A stretch of DNA of 64,000 nucleotides, taken from NCBI RefSeq assembly GCF_030534315.2, contig NZ_CP130558.2:2036501-2100500 (forward strand). Direction: 5' to 3'. Shown piece after piece: positions 36,812-45,416 of this stretch. Both the position numbers and the translations under genes were made by a program. This DNA comes from Thermoanaerobacterium sp. CMT5567-10. GTDB taxonomy: Bacteria; Bacillota; Thermoanaerobacteria; Thermoanaerobacterales; Thermoanaerobacteraceae. The first letter of the stretch is position 1, and each line of letters starts with the position of its first letter. The notes under the pieces were generated by a model. It saw only the letters and a list, made by a program, of their open reading frames with translations. It made no database searches and had not been told where the DNA came from.

Positions 36812-38089
36812 ATGTATGAAGTAGAAAAAGATAAAATTTTAAGTGATTATTATCATGCAAAAGAGGTTTATGCAAAGTTTGACATAGACACTGATGAAAT
36901 ATTAGAGAAAATGAAAAGGATTCGTATTTCCCTTCACTGTTGGCAAGGTGATGATGTAACTGGATTTGAGAAAAATGCCAATGGATTAAGCGGTGGAGGT
37001 ATTTTGGCTACGGGAAACTGGCCTGGCAGAGCAAGAAATGGTGAAGAACTGAGGCAAGACATTGAAAAAGCTTTAAGCCTTATACCGGGCAAACACAAAG
37101 TAAATTTGCATGCCATTTATGCAGAAACTGATGGTAAATTTGTAGATAGAGATGAAATAAACGTCGAGCATTTTAGAAAATGGATAGACTGGGCGAAAGA
37201 AAATGACCTTGGTCTTGACTTTAATCCTACGTTTTTTTCACATCCTAAAGCAAACTCAGGCTATACGCTTTCAAGCAAAGATGAAAATATAAGGAAGTTT
37301 TGGATTGAACATAGCAAAAGATGCCGTGAAATTGCAAATGAGATAGGGAAAGAATTAAAAATACAATGTGTAAACGATATTTGGATTCCTGATGGTTCAA
37401 AAGATTTGCCTGCTAATCGAATTGAACATAGAAAGATACTTAAAGAATCTTTAGATGAAATATTTTCAGTAAAATACGACAAAACAAACATCATTGATTC
37501 TCTAGAAAGCAAATTGTTTGGCATCGGATCTGAAAGCTATGTAGTAGGGTCACATGAATTTTATATGAGCTATGCCTCAAGAAATGATGTAATGTTGTGT
37601 CTTGATATGGGGCATTTTCATCCAACAGAAAATATTGCTGATAAGATATCGTCAATACTGATATTTAGTAACAATTTGTTGATTCATGTAAGCCGCGGCG
37701 TTCGCTGGGATAGTGATCATGTAGTCATTTTAAATGAAGATTTGCTCTCATTAGCAAAAGAAATAAGAAGATGTAATGCTTATGATAAAGTGTATATTGC
37801 TTTGGATTTCTTTGACGCAAGCATAAACAGGATAATGGCATGGGTAATAGGTGCGAGAGCAACTCTGAAAGCTATATTAATATCACTATTAGAGCCTGTA
37901 CATCTATTGTTGGAAGAAGAAAACAAAGGAAATTTTGGTGCAAGGCTTGCTTTGATGGAAGAATTCAAAACATTGCCATTTTACTCCGTTTGGAACAAAT
38001 ACTGCATGGACGAAAATGTGCCAATTGGTACATCATGGATTGATGTCGTTAAAGATTATGAAAAAGAAATTATAAAAATTAGGGCTTAA
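36812..38089 (+). CDS. rhaA: L-rhamnose isomerase
   Basis: 425 residues, full length. The N-terminal LHCWQGDDVTGFEK and GILATGNWPGRARNGEELR blocks are diagnostic of RhaA. Later metal-ligand regions are GLDFNPTFFSHPKA, VGSHEFYMSYA and CLDMGHFHPTENI. It converts L-rhamnose to L-rhamnulose with a divalent metal in the cytosol. ATG 36812 follows SD gaaagga. The kinase gene follows 27 bases downstream. Confidence 0.94.
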   Translation: MYEVEKDKILSDYYHAKEVYAKFDIDTDEILEKMKRIRISLHCWQGDDVTGFEKNANGLSGGGILATGNWPGRARNGEELRQDIEKALSLIPGKHKVNLHAIYAETDGKFVDRDEINVEHFRKWIDWAKENDLGLDFNPTFFSHPKANSGYTLSSKDENIRKFWIEHSKRCREIANEIGKELKIQCVNDIWIPDGSKDLPANRIEHRKILKESLDEIFSVKYDKTNIIDSLESKLFGIGSESYVVGSHEFYMSYASRNDVMLCLDMGHFHPTENIADKISSILIFSNNLLIHVSRGVRWDSDHVVILNEDLLSLAKEIRRCNAYDKVYIALDFFDASINRIMAWVIGARATLKAILISLLEPVHLLLEEENKGNFGARLALMEEFKTLPFYSVWNKYCMDENVPIGTSWIDVVKDYEKEIIKIRA

Positions 38090-38116
38090 AATTTAAGGCT
38101 AAAGGATGGTATTTAA

Positions 38117-39529
38117 ATGAAAGATATTGTGTATAATTTAGCTTTCGATTTTGGTGCTTCTAGTGGACGTCTTATGTTATCGAAATTTGACGGTGAAAGA
38201 ATCGATGTCGAAGAAGTTTATAGATTTCCAAATGAACCAGTTAAGATTGGGCAATCACTTTATTGGGATTTCTTGAGATTATTTCATGAATTAAAAAACG
38301 GATTAAAGTTAATATCCAAAAGAAAAATTAAAATATCGAGTATTGGCATAGACACATGGGGTGTTGATTATGGGTTGCTTGATAAAAATGATCAATTGAT
38401 ATCAAACCCAATTCATTACAGAGATCAGAGAACAAATGGAATAATGAAAGATGTCGAAAAGATATTGCCATTGGAAGAGATTTATAATATTACTGGTATA
38501 CAGTTTATGGAATTTAATACAATATTTCAATTGTATTGTGATTTAACGAGACGTCCAGAATTATTGAATAATGCAAGAACATTATTATTTATGCCAGATT
38601 TGTTTAACTTTTATCTGACGCATGAGAAATATAATGAATACACTGTTGCATCAACATCACAGATGTTGAATGCTGAAAAAAGGGATTGGGCGATCGATCT
38701 TATAAAAAAGTTAAATTTACCGGAAGGCATTTTTCAAAAAATATTAATGCCTGGGAATATAATAGGTTATTTAACAAAAGAAATTCAGGAAGAAACGGGA
38801 TTATCTAATATTCCAGTGATTTCTGTTGGAAGCCATGATACGGCATCAGCAGTTGCAGGTACACCTCTCGAAAACGGTTCAAGTGCTTATTTGATTTGTG
38901 GTACTTGGTCACTATTAGGTGTTGAAAGTGAAAGACCTATAATAAATGAAAATACAAAGAAGTACAACTTCACAAATGAAGGTGGAGTAGAAGGCTTTAT
39001 AAGGCTACTTAAAAATATAAATGGATTGTGGATTATTCAGCAATTAAAACAAAGCTGGAATTCAAATGGCATAAAATTAGGTTTTCCAGAAATCAGCCAG
39101 ATGGCATCTAAAGCAGAGCACGAAGAATTTATCATAAATCCCGATGACAAATTGTTTATAGCTCCCGATGATATGGCTGAAGCGATAAAGCAATATTGTG
39201 AAAAAACGGGACAGGGTTTGCCGCAGAATATTGGTGACATAGCGAGAGCTGCTTACAATGGTATAGTTGAGCAATACAAAAATTGCTTAAATAATTTAGA
39301 AGGCATTGTAGGGAGAAAAATAGATACTATCCATATGGTTGGTGGTGGGATACAGGATAAGTTCCTGTGCAAATTAACTGCAGATGTTACAGATAAAAAA
39401 GTAATAACAGGACCTGTAGAAGCTTCAATCTATGGCAATGTGATAGTCCAGCTTATGGCGTTGGGATATATAAAGGATTTAAAAGAGGGAAGAAAGATAA
39501 TAAAGAATTCTCTGCTAAATAAAGTATAA
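38117..39529 (+). CDS. rhaB: Rhamnulokinase, FGGY family
   Basis: 470 residues. It begins with the phosphate loop LAFDFGASSGRLMLSKFDG, with GVDYGLLD, the substrate-site SVGSHDTASAVAGTP and the C-terminal HMVGGGIQDKFLCKLTAD following; all match RhaB. It makes L-rhamnulose 1-phosphate, the substrate for the class II aldolase of the BMC operon about 21 kb upstream. No separate rhaD was found, so that aldolase probably closes the pathway. Confidence 0.93.
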   Translation: MKDIVYNLAFDFGASSGRLMLSKFDGERIDVEEVYRFPNEPVKIGQSLYWDFLRLFHELKNGLKLISKRKIKISSIGIDTWGVDYGLLDKNDQLISNPIHYRDQRTNGIMKDVEKILPLEEIYNITGIQFMEFNTIFQLYCDLTRRPELLNNARTLLFMPDLFNFYLTHEKYNEYTVASTSQMLNAEKRDWAIDLIKKLNLPEGIFQKILMPGNIIGYLTKEIQEETGLSNIPVISVGSHDTASAVAGTPLENGSSAYLICGTWSLLGVESERPIINENTKKYNFTNEGGVEGFIRLLKNINGLWIIQQLKQSWNSNGIKLGFPEISQMASKAEHEEFIINPDDKLFIAPDDMAEAIKQYCEKTGQGLPQNIGDIARAAYNGIVEQYKNCLNNLEGIVGRKIDTIHMVGGGIQDKFLCKLTADVTDKKVITGPVEASIYGNVIVQLMALGYIKDLKEGRKIIKNSLLNKV

Positions 39530-39652
39530 TATTAAACCATAGCGGGAAATCATTTGGTATTATTGTGGATTTCTCACTATGGTTTATATAATATTGCCAA
39601 AAAAGCTATAGTTATGATGTTGAGATATTCAAAATTTGAGGTGATTTATTGT

Positions 39653-40915
39653 ATGAAATCGAGCAGAGGTAACTTGTTAATTGCGCAATCTGGCGGACCT
39701 ACGAGTGTTATTAATGCTTCTGCGTATGGAGCTATTAAAGAATTTATATCGTTAGCTAGTGATTATAAAGTTTATGCTGGTTTATACGGAATAGAAGGCA
39801 TATTAGAAGATCGTATTATTGATATTGACACTATGGATAAAAATACAATAGAATCTCTTAAATATATGCCGTCATCTGCTTTTGGTTCTTGTAGGTATAA
39901 ATTGGAAGAACATGATGTAAATGAAGAAGAGTATAAAAAAATATTAAATATTTTTGAGAAGTATAATATAACATATTTTCTTTATATTGGTGGAAATGAT
40001 TCTATGGATACTGCAAATAAATTAAATATCTATATGAATAAAATAGGCTATGATGTCAATATAATTGGGGTGCCTAAAACTATTGATAATGATCTTGTTG
40101 AAACTGATCACTGCCCTGGATTTGGTAGTGCTGCAAAGTATGTTGCTAATACATGCATTGAGATATGGTTTGATATAAATGCATATAAAAAAGAGTCAGT
40201 AGTGATAGTAGAAGTAATGGGAAGAGATGCTGGGTGGATAGCTGCTTCAACGGGTATTTTAAAGAGTATTAATCCAAACGTGAATCAACTTATATATCTT
40301 CCAGAAATAAGTTTTGACAAATCTAAATTTCTAATAGATGTAGAAAATGCAATTAAAAGGAATAACAAACTTCTTATTGTAGTTTCTGAAGGCATAAAGG
40401 ATGAGAATGGTGAATATATAAATAAAAATATAGTTGAGACAGATCCTTTTGGACATAAACGCCTTGGTGGAGCAGGTAAACATCTTCGAGATTTGGTAAA
40501 GAAAAACATTACTAAAAACGTTAAATTAATCAAATTGGGAATTTTGCAGAGATGTGCCATACATTGTGCATCTAAAACTGACGTAGATGAGTCTGAGATG
40601 GTTGGTAGAGATTCTGTGAAATATGCCATTGCTGGTTATAGTGGATATATGACTGCTATAACAAGGTTAAATAATGATAAATATAAATGTAAAACAGATT
40701 TAGTAAAATTACAAGATGTAAGTAATAGAGTTAAAAATGTTCCTTTAAATTGGATAAATGAAGAAGGAAATGGCATGAAAGATGAAATTATAAATTATGT
40801 GCAACCACTTATCTTAGGTGAAGTTAATCCTTTCAATGAAAATGGATTAGTAAAATATATTAGTGTGAATTATACGGGAATCAATAAGCATACATGTGGT
40901 GTTATAAATTTTTAA
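39653..40915 (+). CDS. 6-phosphofructokinase, probably pyrophosphate-dependent
   Basis: 420 residues. Two positions decide the phosphoryl donor in PFKs. Here GGNDSMDT has Asp where ATP enzymes have Gly (GGDGS), and PKTIDND has Lys where ATP enzymes have Gly (PGTIDND). Both point to PPi use. The reaction is reversible, so the enzyme can work in glycolysis or, with DHAP from the aldolase, in gluconeogenesis. The frame is open from 39554, but SD gaggtgat sets ATG 39653. It follows rhaB by about 120 bases and may belong to that operon. Confidence 0.82.
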   Translation: MKSSRGNLLIAQSGGPTSVINASAYGAIKEFISLASDYKVYAGLYGIEGILEDRIIDIDTMDKNTIESLKYMPSSAFGSCRYKLEEHDVNEEEYKKILNIFEKYNITYFLYIGGNDSMDTANKLNIYMNKIGYDVNIIGVPKTIDNDLVETDHCPGFGSAAKYVANTCIEIWFDINAYKKESVVIVEVMGRDAGWIAASTGILKSINPNVNQLIYLPEISFDKSKFLIDVENAIKRNNKLLIVVSEGIKDENGEYINKNIVETDPFGHKRLGGAGKHLRDLVKKNITKNVKLIKLGILQRCAIHCASKTDVDESEMVGRDSVKYAIAGYSGYMTAITRLNNDKYKCKTDLVKLQDVSNRVKNVPLNWINEEGNGMKDEIINYVQPLILGEVNPFNENGLVKYISVNYTGINKHTCGVINF

Positions 40916-41635
40916 CATTTAAAGTATAATACTAGGTTTAATTTTAAAATATCTTTAGATTCTAGAAACTTAATCTGGGTAAATTTAACAAACTAGTAGT
41001 TTAACGGCTATTAAAAAAGGATTGTTTTATTAAGTCAAATTTTCTATAAAACAACCCTCTTTAATTATTCATTTTTCTATCATGACACAGCCTTGTGATA
41101 AACCTGAGTAGCCCTTCACATGACCAATATAGTCAAAGGTGTCATGACTATAAAGGCCTGAATCACCTTGCCATTGTCAATTGTTCCACTGGCAAGTACT
41201 CGTGAAACTCCTGCGTCGTGGTACATCAGATTGTAATAAGCGATAATTTGAAATCATTTTGGCTCAATAGACGGTCGAAGTATGGCATCGGCTAGAAGAG
41301 TTATTGGTAGATGTAGACGGGTGACGACAGCAGCAAGGTTTCCGATTTCTTTTAAAATTATTCCTAGTTTTCTAGATGGTTCTCAGATAATGGCTGTAAA
41401 CATGGAAAGCAGAATTAGCAAAATAGGTGAAGCCACCGCGTATAAATGAAAGTTATTGTTTACCCTCCTTAAAAGAGCCGATACTATGCGATCGGCTCTA
41501 ATATATTGCCTAAAAAATTTATAGAAAATTTATAAAATATCTTGTCTAACTACTTTATGTTGGACACATACTGTGATATACTAAGATAAAATATCAAATT
41601 TTTAACAAGAAAGGGGGATAAATACGGATAGCATA
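40916..41635. other. 720-base gap: terminator, unexplained GC-richer block, hairpin
   Basis: An inverted repeat around 41016-41063 (TTGTTTTAT and ATAAAACAA arms) looks like a two-way terminator for the PFK gene. From about 41080 to 41460 the sequence is visibly less A+T-rich than its surroundings and has no intact ORF. It holds a perfect nine-base inverted repeat, TCATGACAC (41080-41088) and GTGTCATGA (41139-41147). On the minus strand, short frames of peptide-like sequence broken by stops and shifts suggest a decayed gene, but no family was recognised. A hairpin AGAGCCGAT/ATCGGCTCT lies at about 41475-41500. Confidence 0.4.
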
Positions 41636-42049
41636 TTGACATTATGGTTGGCAGTAATGATAGTAGGAATTGCAATTGACTTAATAACAAGCAACTTCAT
41701 ATTTTTCAACTTTTCAATCGGAGCTTTTTTCGCAATATGTGCAGATCTACTGGGGCTTAATACACCAATTCAGATTTTTATTTTTCTCGCCATAGGAATT
41801 GTATCACTCATTTTCTCTTTCAAATACTTAAGAAAGAGATTTAAAAATATACCAAAGACGTACCCGTATGAAAGCGAATATATAGGAAAGACGATTGAGA
41901 TAAAAAGTGACGTAGGTAGAGAGGGCCAAGTCTTTTTCGAGGGAATATATTGGACCGTTAAGTCTGATGAACCTTTGAAAAATGGTGACACCGCTTTAAT
42001 AACTGGAATATCAGGAAATAAATTAATTGTTAAGAGATTGGAGGAATAA
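41636..42049 (+). CDS. NfeD-family membrane protein
   Basis: About 137 residues. Three hydrophobic segments (residues about 1-70) are followed by a charged OB-fold domain (YIGKTIEIKSDVGREGQVFFEG, GDTALITGISGNKLIVKR), the short NfeD form without protease. Short NfeD proteins are known to work with stomatin-type SPFH proteins in membrane microdomains, and such a gene follows two bases later. The start is uncertain: TTG 41636 is 18 bases from SD aaggggg (41611-41617), whereas non-standard ACG 41624 would be well spaced. Confidence 0.8.
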   Translation: MTLWLAVMIVGIAIDLITSNFIFFNFSIGAFFAICADLLGLNTPIQIFIFLAIGIVSLIFSFKYLRKRFKNIPKTYPYESEYIGKTIEIKSDVGREGQVFFEGIYWTVKSDEPLKNGDTALITGISGNKLIVKRLEE

Positions 42050-42051
42050 AG

Positions 42052-42984
42052 TTGTTGATATTGTTTCTTATCTTACTTCTGCTTATATTAATCGCAGTTT
42101 TAGCATCCATAAAGGTTGTTCAAACGGGATATGTATATGTAATTGAGAGGCTAGGACAGTTTTACAAGGTATTGGAGCCGGGCTGGCATTTTGTGATACC
42201 TTTTGTTGATTATGTACGGGCAAAAGTATCTATCAAGCAGCAGATTCTAGATATTGAACCGCAGAATGTTATTACGAAGGACAATGTCAAGATATCTGTT
42301 GATAATGTAATATTTTATAAAGTAATGAATGCAAAAGATGCAATATACAATATAGAAAATTACAAATCAGGCATAGTTTATTCTACAATAACAAACATGA
42401 GAAACATCATTGGTGAAATGACACTTGATGAGGTTTTATCAGGCAGGGACAAGATAAACGCAGAGCTTCTCAAAGTGATAGATCAGCTTACAGATGCATA
42501 CGGTATAAAGATACTGTCTGTTGAAATAAAGGACATCACTCCTCCAGACGAAATAAGGCAGGCAATGGAAAAGCAGATGAAGGCAGAAAGGGATAAGCGG
42601 GCTACTATACTTCAAGCAGAGGGAGAAAAGCAAAGTGCCATAGCTGTCGCTGAAGGGCAAAAGCAGGCAAAAATTTTACAGGCAGAGGCCGAGAAGGAAG
42701 CTAATATTAGAAAGGCCGAAGGATTAAGGCAGTCACAGATATTAGAGGCAGAAGGTAAAGCAAAAGCCATTGAAACGATTGCTGAAGCGCAAGCAAAAGC
42801 CATTGAATTGGTTAATAAAGCTATATTAGAGTCTGGAACAAACGAGACTGTCATAGCATTAAAGCAAATAGAAGCACTGCAGGAGATGGCGAAAAACCCT
42901 GCTAATAAACTGATAATTCCAGACAAATTAGTTGATACTTTAGGAAGTATATCAGCCATAGCGGATCTAATAAAAAAGCAATAA
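42052..42984 (+). CDS. SPFH/stomatin-like membrane protein
   Basis: 310 residues. One N-terminal membrane helix is followed by the SPFH domain (VVQTGYVYVIERLGQFYKVLEPGWHF split over residues 24-49; VITKDNVKISVDNVIFYKV). A long Ala/Glu/Lys-rich helix with repeats of the kind KxxAxAE then follows (residues about 180-265), which builds oligomers. Bacterial stomatins organise membrane zones and regulate proteases such as FtsH or partner NfeD. TTG 42052 follows SD ggagga. A terminator follows. Confidence 0.9.
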   Translation: MLILFLILLLLILIAVLASIKVVQTGYVYVIERLGQFYKVLEPGWHFVIPFVDYVRAKVSIKQQILDIEPQNVITKDNVKISVDNVIFYKVMNAKDAIYNIENYKSGIVYSTITNMRNIIGEMTLDEVLSGRDKINAELLKVIDQLTDAYGIKILSVEIKDITPPDEIRQAMEKQMKAERDKRATILQAEGEKQSAIAVAEGQKQAKILQAEAEKEANIRKAEGLRQSQILEAEGKAKAIETIAEAQAKAIELVNKAILESGTNETVIALKQIEALQEMAKNPANKLIIPDKLVDTLGSISAIADLIKKQ

Positions 42985-42996
42985 ATATGTATTATA

Positions 42997-43020
42997 CCTC
43001 GAGTTTACTCGGGGTTTTTT
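42997..43020 (+). terminator. Intrinsic terminator after the stomatin-like gene
   Basis: CCTCGAGT (42997-43004) pairs with ACTCGGGG (43007-43014, one G-T pair) and is followed by six T. Confidence 0.8.
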
Positions 43021-43091
43021 CATATGATTTGGTTTTTTAAAGATTAAGCTATAAAATGTATAATGAATAAAATATTAATGGAGGGATTTTA

Positions 43092-43595
43092 ATGAATATT
43101 AAAGAAGTGCCTTATGATATGTACATGAAAGAAGTAAATCAAAAGCTTACATCAAGAGGGATATTTTTAACTACTAAAGAGAATAAGCTAAATACTATGA
43201 TAATAGGATGGGGAGGAATAACGTATTTTTGGGGTAAGCCAGTATTTTTAGTTGCAGTCAGAAAGTCCCGCTTTACATACAGTCAAATCGAAAAATCAGG
43301 TGAATTTACGATTAGCGTACCTCTAAATGAGGACTTAAATAAAGCTATTGCGTTTTGCGGTACAAAATCAGGAAGGGACTTTGACAAGTTTAAGGAGTGC
43401 AATCTTACCCCAATTCCATCTCAAAAAATTGAGACGCCTATCATAGGAGAGTGTTCACTGCACTACGAATGCAAAGTCGTGTATAAGCAGGAAATGTTAA
43501 AGGAGAATCTTAATGCTGATATTGATAAAAGGTGGTACCCAGACTACCATACATTCTACTTCGGAGAGATTGTTGCATCGTATATAAAAGAATAA
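43092..43595 (+). CDS. Flavin reductase-like / flavoredoxin-family FMN-binding protein
   Basis: 167 residues of the flavin reductase domain. An early KLTSRGIFLTTKENKLNTMIIGWGG contacts FMN in such proteins, with FWGKPVFLVAVRKSRFT and EFTISVP following. Similar clostridial and archaeal proteins bind FMN and act as flavoredoxins or NAD(P)H:FMN reductases. No partner oxygenase is nearby. SD ggaggg precedes ATG 43092. It converges with the exchanger gene on the other strand, ending one base away. Confidence 0.75.
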   Translation: MNIKEVPYDMYMKEVNQKLTSRGIFLTTKENKLNTMIIGWGGITYFWGKPVFLVAVRKSRFTYSQIEKSGEFTISVPLNEDLNKAIAFCGTKSGRDFDKFKECNLTPIPSQKIETPIIGECSLHYECKVVYKQEMLKENLNADIDKRWYPDYHTFYFGEIVASYIKE

Positions 43596-44588
43596 TCAAA
43601 GAAGCTGTAGCAAAAATATACAGTAGAATATGCTGCCTGCCATTAAAATAAATGGGCTTAAGCTTTTTTTGCTGGCTGCATATATAAGGCTTATATACGA
43701 TGAGATAAGCGCTAGCACAGTCGTCAGCATTGTCAGACCTGTTAAATTCCATTCTGTAAACATCATACCTATGGCTACAGGCACCGATGATTGAAATACC
43801 ATTGCACCTGTGATATTCAAAAGTGCAAGGGTATCTTTTTTTTGCCCTATCCAAAGGATTGAATTAAGCTTTTCCGGAAGCTCAGTTGCTATAGGCGTTA
43901 TTATGAGTGATAAGATTGCAGGTGGTACTCCCAACAATGCTGACAGTTGTTCTGTATATTTGATAAAAATATGGGCACCGTAAGAGATTCCAAAAAGTGA
44001 AAAGACAAGCTGCAGAATTATAATATATAAAGTTGTATCTAGATGGAAGTGCTTTGAAAAAAACAGATTATCTACATCTTTTAAGCTGTCTTCTTTTGAA
44101 GAAAATGTGTGGGCTACATAAATAAAATATGAAAGCAAAATGAATATTGATATCGCTGCTTTGATATTTAAGTAGCTATTTATGAATGATGTAATGACGG
44201 CCACAGAATATATGATGATAAAATATGTCAAGTCTCTTTGAAATCCTGCGATAGAAGGGGTGATTTTAAAAGGTCTTTTCCTAAATAAAAAATATATTAT
44301 TGCTGAAGCACCTGTAACAAAAAAGCCAAGTGTCGACAGCATGAAAGGAGCACCAACTATGGCTCCGACTCCTATTTCTTCTGATGCTTGGCCCTTGTGA
44401 AATACAATTGCTATTATAGGTATTATTGTTTCAGGCATTGCCGTACCTACAGCGGCAAAAATACTGCCAATGACGCTTTGGCTTAAATTAAGTTTTTTAC
44501 CTAACCATTCTACGGCATTTGTAAAATATAAGCATGATGCTAATATAAAGATCAAACTTAAAGAAAACATAGCTATCATAAAAGCCAA
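43596..44588 (-). CDS. CaCA-family sodium/calcium (cation/proton) exchanger-like protein
   Basis: 330 residues with about ten membrane segments. The two alpha-repeats are visible: GSIFAAVGTAMPETIIPIIA (first) and ILSLIITPIATELPEKLNSI (second), each with the acidic residue of the ion pathway. A hydrophilic loop (SSKEDSLKDVDN) joins the halves. It would exchange Ca2+ or another cation for Na+ or H+ at the plasma membrane. The start is TTG 44588, with SD aaggag nine bases upstream on the minus strand. Confidence 0.8.
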   Translation of the reverse strand: MAFMIAMFSLSLIFILASCLYFTNAVEWLGKKLNLSQSVIGSIFAAVGTAMPETIIPIIAIVFHKGQASEEIGVGAIVGAPFMLSTLGFFVTGASAIIYFLFRKRPFKITPSIAGFQRDLTYFIIIYSVAVITSFINSYLNIKAAISIFILLSYFIYVAHTFSSKEDSLKDVDNLFFSKHFHLDTTLYIIILQLVFSLFGISYGAHIFIKYTEQLSALLGVPPAILSLIITPIATELPEKLNSILWIGQKKDTLALLNITGAMVFQSSVPVAIGMMFTEWNLTGLTMLTTVLALISSYISLIYAASKKSLSPFILMAGSIFYCIFLLQLL

Positions 44589-44664
44589 TATAAACAGCTC
44601 CTTCTCATTTCTAAGAATATATGGAAGACCATACTAAATTATAATTTGGAATGAGAGATTATAT

Positions 44665-44853
44665 TCATGGAAAATATTATTAACGCTCACAAATTTCGCT
44701 TACTATATATCATCGATTCTCTTCGCTTGTTTGGCTAACGCCGTCTATGCGTTGTTAGGCTTAGCTTTCGCTCATACGCCAAACTGCGCTTCGTTCATCG
44801 TGATATATTACGTAAGCTTCATTAATCGTTCGCTTTTAATAATATTTTTCATA
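44665..44853. repeat. ~190-base imperfect palindrome (MITE-like or hairpin element)
   Basis: The left arm reads ATGGAAAATATTATTAA, then GCTTAC, TATATATCA, CGAT, GTTTGGC. The right arm, read on the other strand, gives ATGAAAAATATTATTAA, GCTTAC, ATATATCA, CGAT, GTTTGGC in the same order. The arms are about 75 bases each around a central 40 bases that can also fold (GTTGTTAGGC and relatives). There is no ORF. It could be a small non-autonomous mobile element or a repeated palindrome. Confidence 0.7.
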
Positions 44854-45031
44854 ACAATGTTTATTGGTTAATGGAATATTAGTTTAATAATAGATTTAAG
44901 ACAGCTAAATTTTTGTTTATTTTTTTAAGAATTATGCTATAATATAAATAGAGAGGCAGCCGTCCGCAAAATGCGGTTGCCCAAGAAGCGGTTTTCAAAA
45001 ATCTTAAACCGTCCTGGGGTTAGCAGGGCGG

Positions 45032-45115
45032 TTATTTCCTCTTAAAATCGAGGACTGCTATAATTAACATTCCAAACATTATCATTAAAAACAACGTTTG
45101 ATATGTATTCATCAT
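45032..45115 (-). CDS. Small hydrophobic peptide, putative holin-like type I toxin
   Basis: 27 codons on the minus strand: MMNTYQTLF, a hydrophobic middle with LMIMFGMLIIAVL, and the basic end DFKRK. This is the pattern of the TxpA/BsrG-like putative holin-like toxins (one membrane helix with a charged C-terminus). A very strong SD (aaggaggtg) lies eight bases upstream, inside the perfect palindrome CTCCTTATAAGGAG (45124-45137), so it can be hidden in a hairpin. An extended -10 (TGC-TATAAT, box at 45180-45185) on the minus strand would drive it. The assignment rests on pattern and context. Confidence 0.6.
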   Translation of the reverse strand: MMNTYQTLFLMIMFGMLIIAVLDFKRK

Positions 45116-45204
45116 AGCAACCACCTCCTTATAAGGAGAGTGGCAACCGCACCCTGCTTATCCGACTACCTCAAGTATAATTATAGCATATATAAATGCA
45201 TTAG

Positions 45205-45230
45205 GCACTCATCAATTTGAGTGCTTTTTT
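45205..45230 (+). terminator. Intrinsic terminator at the right edge of the TA locus
   Basis: GCACTC (45205-45210) and GAGTGC (45219-45224) with six T after them. No protein gene on the plus strand ends nearby, so it probably ends the antisense RNA. Confidence 0.75.
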
Positions 45231-45256
45231 ATAGGTATTAGATTATAAAAATTAGA

Positions 45257-45285
45257 TTGACATTTTTTCTAAAAGAGTATATTAT
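45257..45285 (+). promoter_or_regulatory. SigA-type promoter of the galT-like gene
   Basis: TTGACA (45257-45262) and TATTAT (45280-45285) with a 17-base spacer, giving a leader of about 125 bases before ATG 45417. Confidence 0.65.
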
Positions 45286-45416
45286 ATATTTAAGGAGCGC
45301 ACTCGGTTGCACACAAAATGAATTTTAGTGTTAGATTATGTTCAAAAGCAGGTTTTTGTTTATTTCATAGCAATCGCTTGCATCAAAGTTACTTTTTTTA
45401 AGATAAGGGTGATAGC

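Larger units (their letters stand above)
44938..45230 (+). ncRNA. Putative antisense antitoxin RNA of a type I toxin-antitoxin locus
   Basis: An extended -10 (TGC-TATAAT, TATAAT at 44938-44943) should start a plus-strand RNA near 44950. The RNA can fold at CCGCA...TGCGG (44964-44975) and at ACCGTCC...GGGCGGT (about 45009-45032). It either ends there, overlapping the 3' part of the toxin mRNA, or runs to the clear terminator GCACTC/GAGTGC plus T6 (45205-45230), which would make it antisense to the whole toxin transcript. Confidence 0.5.

Noticed and set aside
41420-41450. Sequence GGTGAAGCCACCGCG, resembling a T-box antiterminator motif
   Set aside because: It does not match the conserved AGGGTGG-N-ACCGCG order, no Stem I or specifier loop was found, and the downstream gene is not amino-acid related.
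45318-45401. 27-codon frame in the galT-like leader
   Set aside because: The nearest SD is about 20 bases from its ATG and the peptide has no recognisable pattern.
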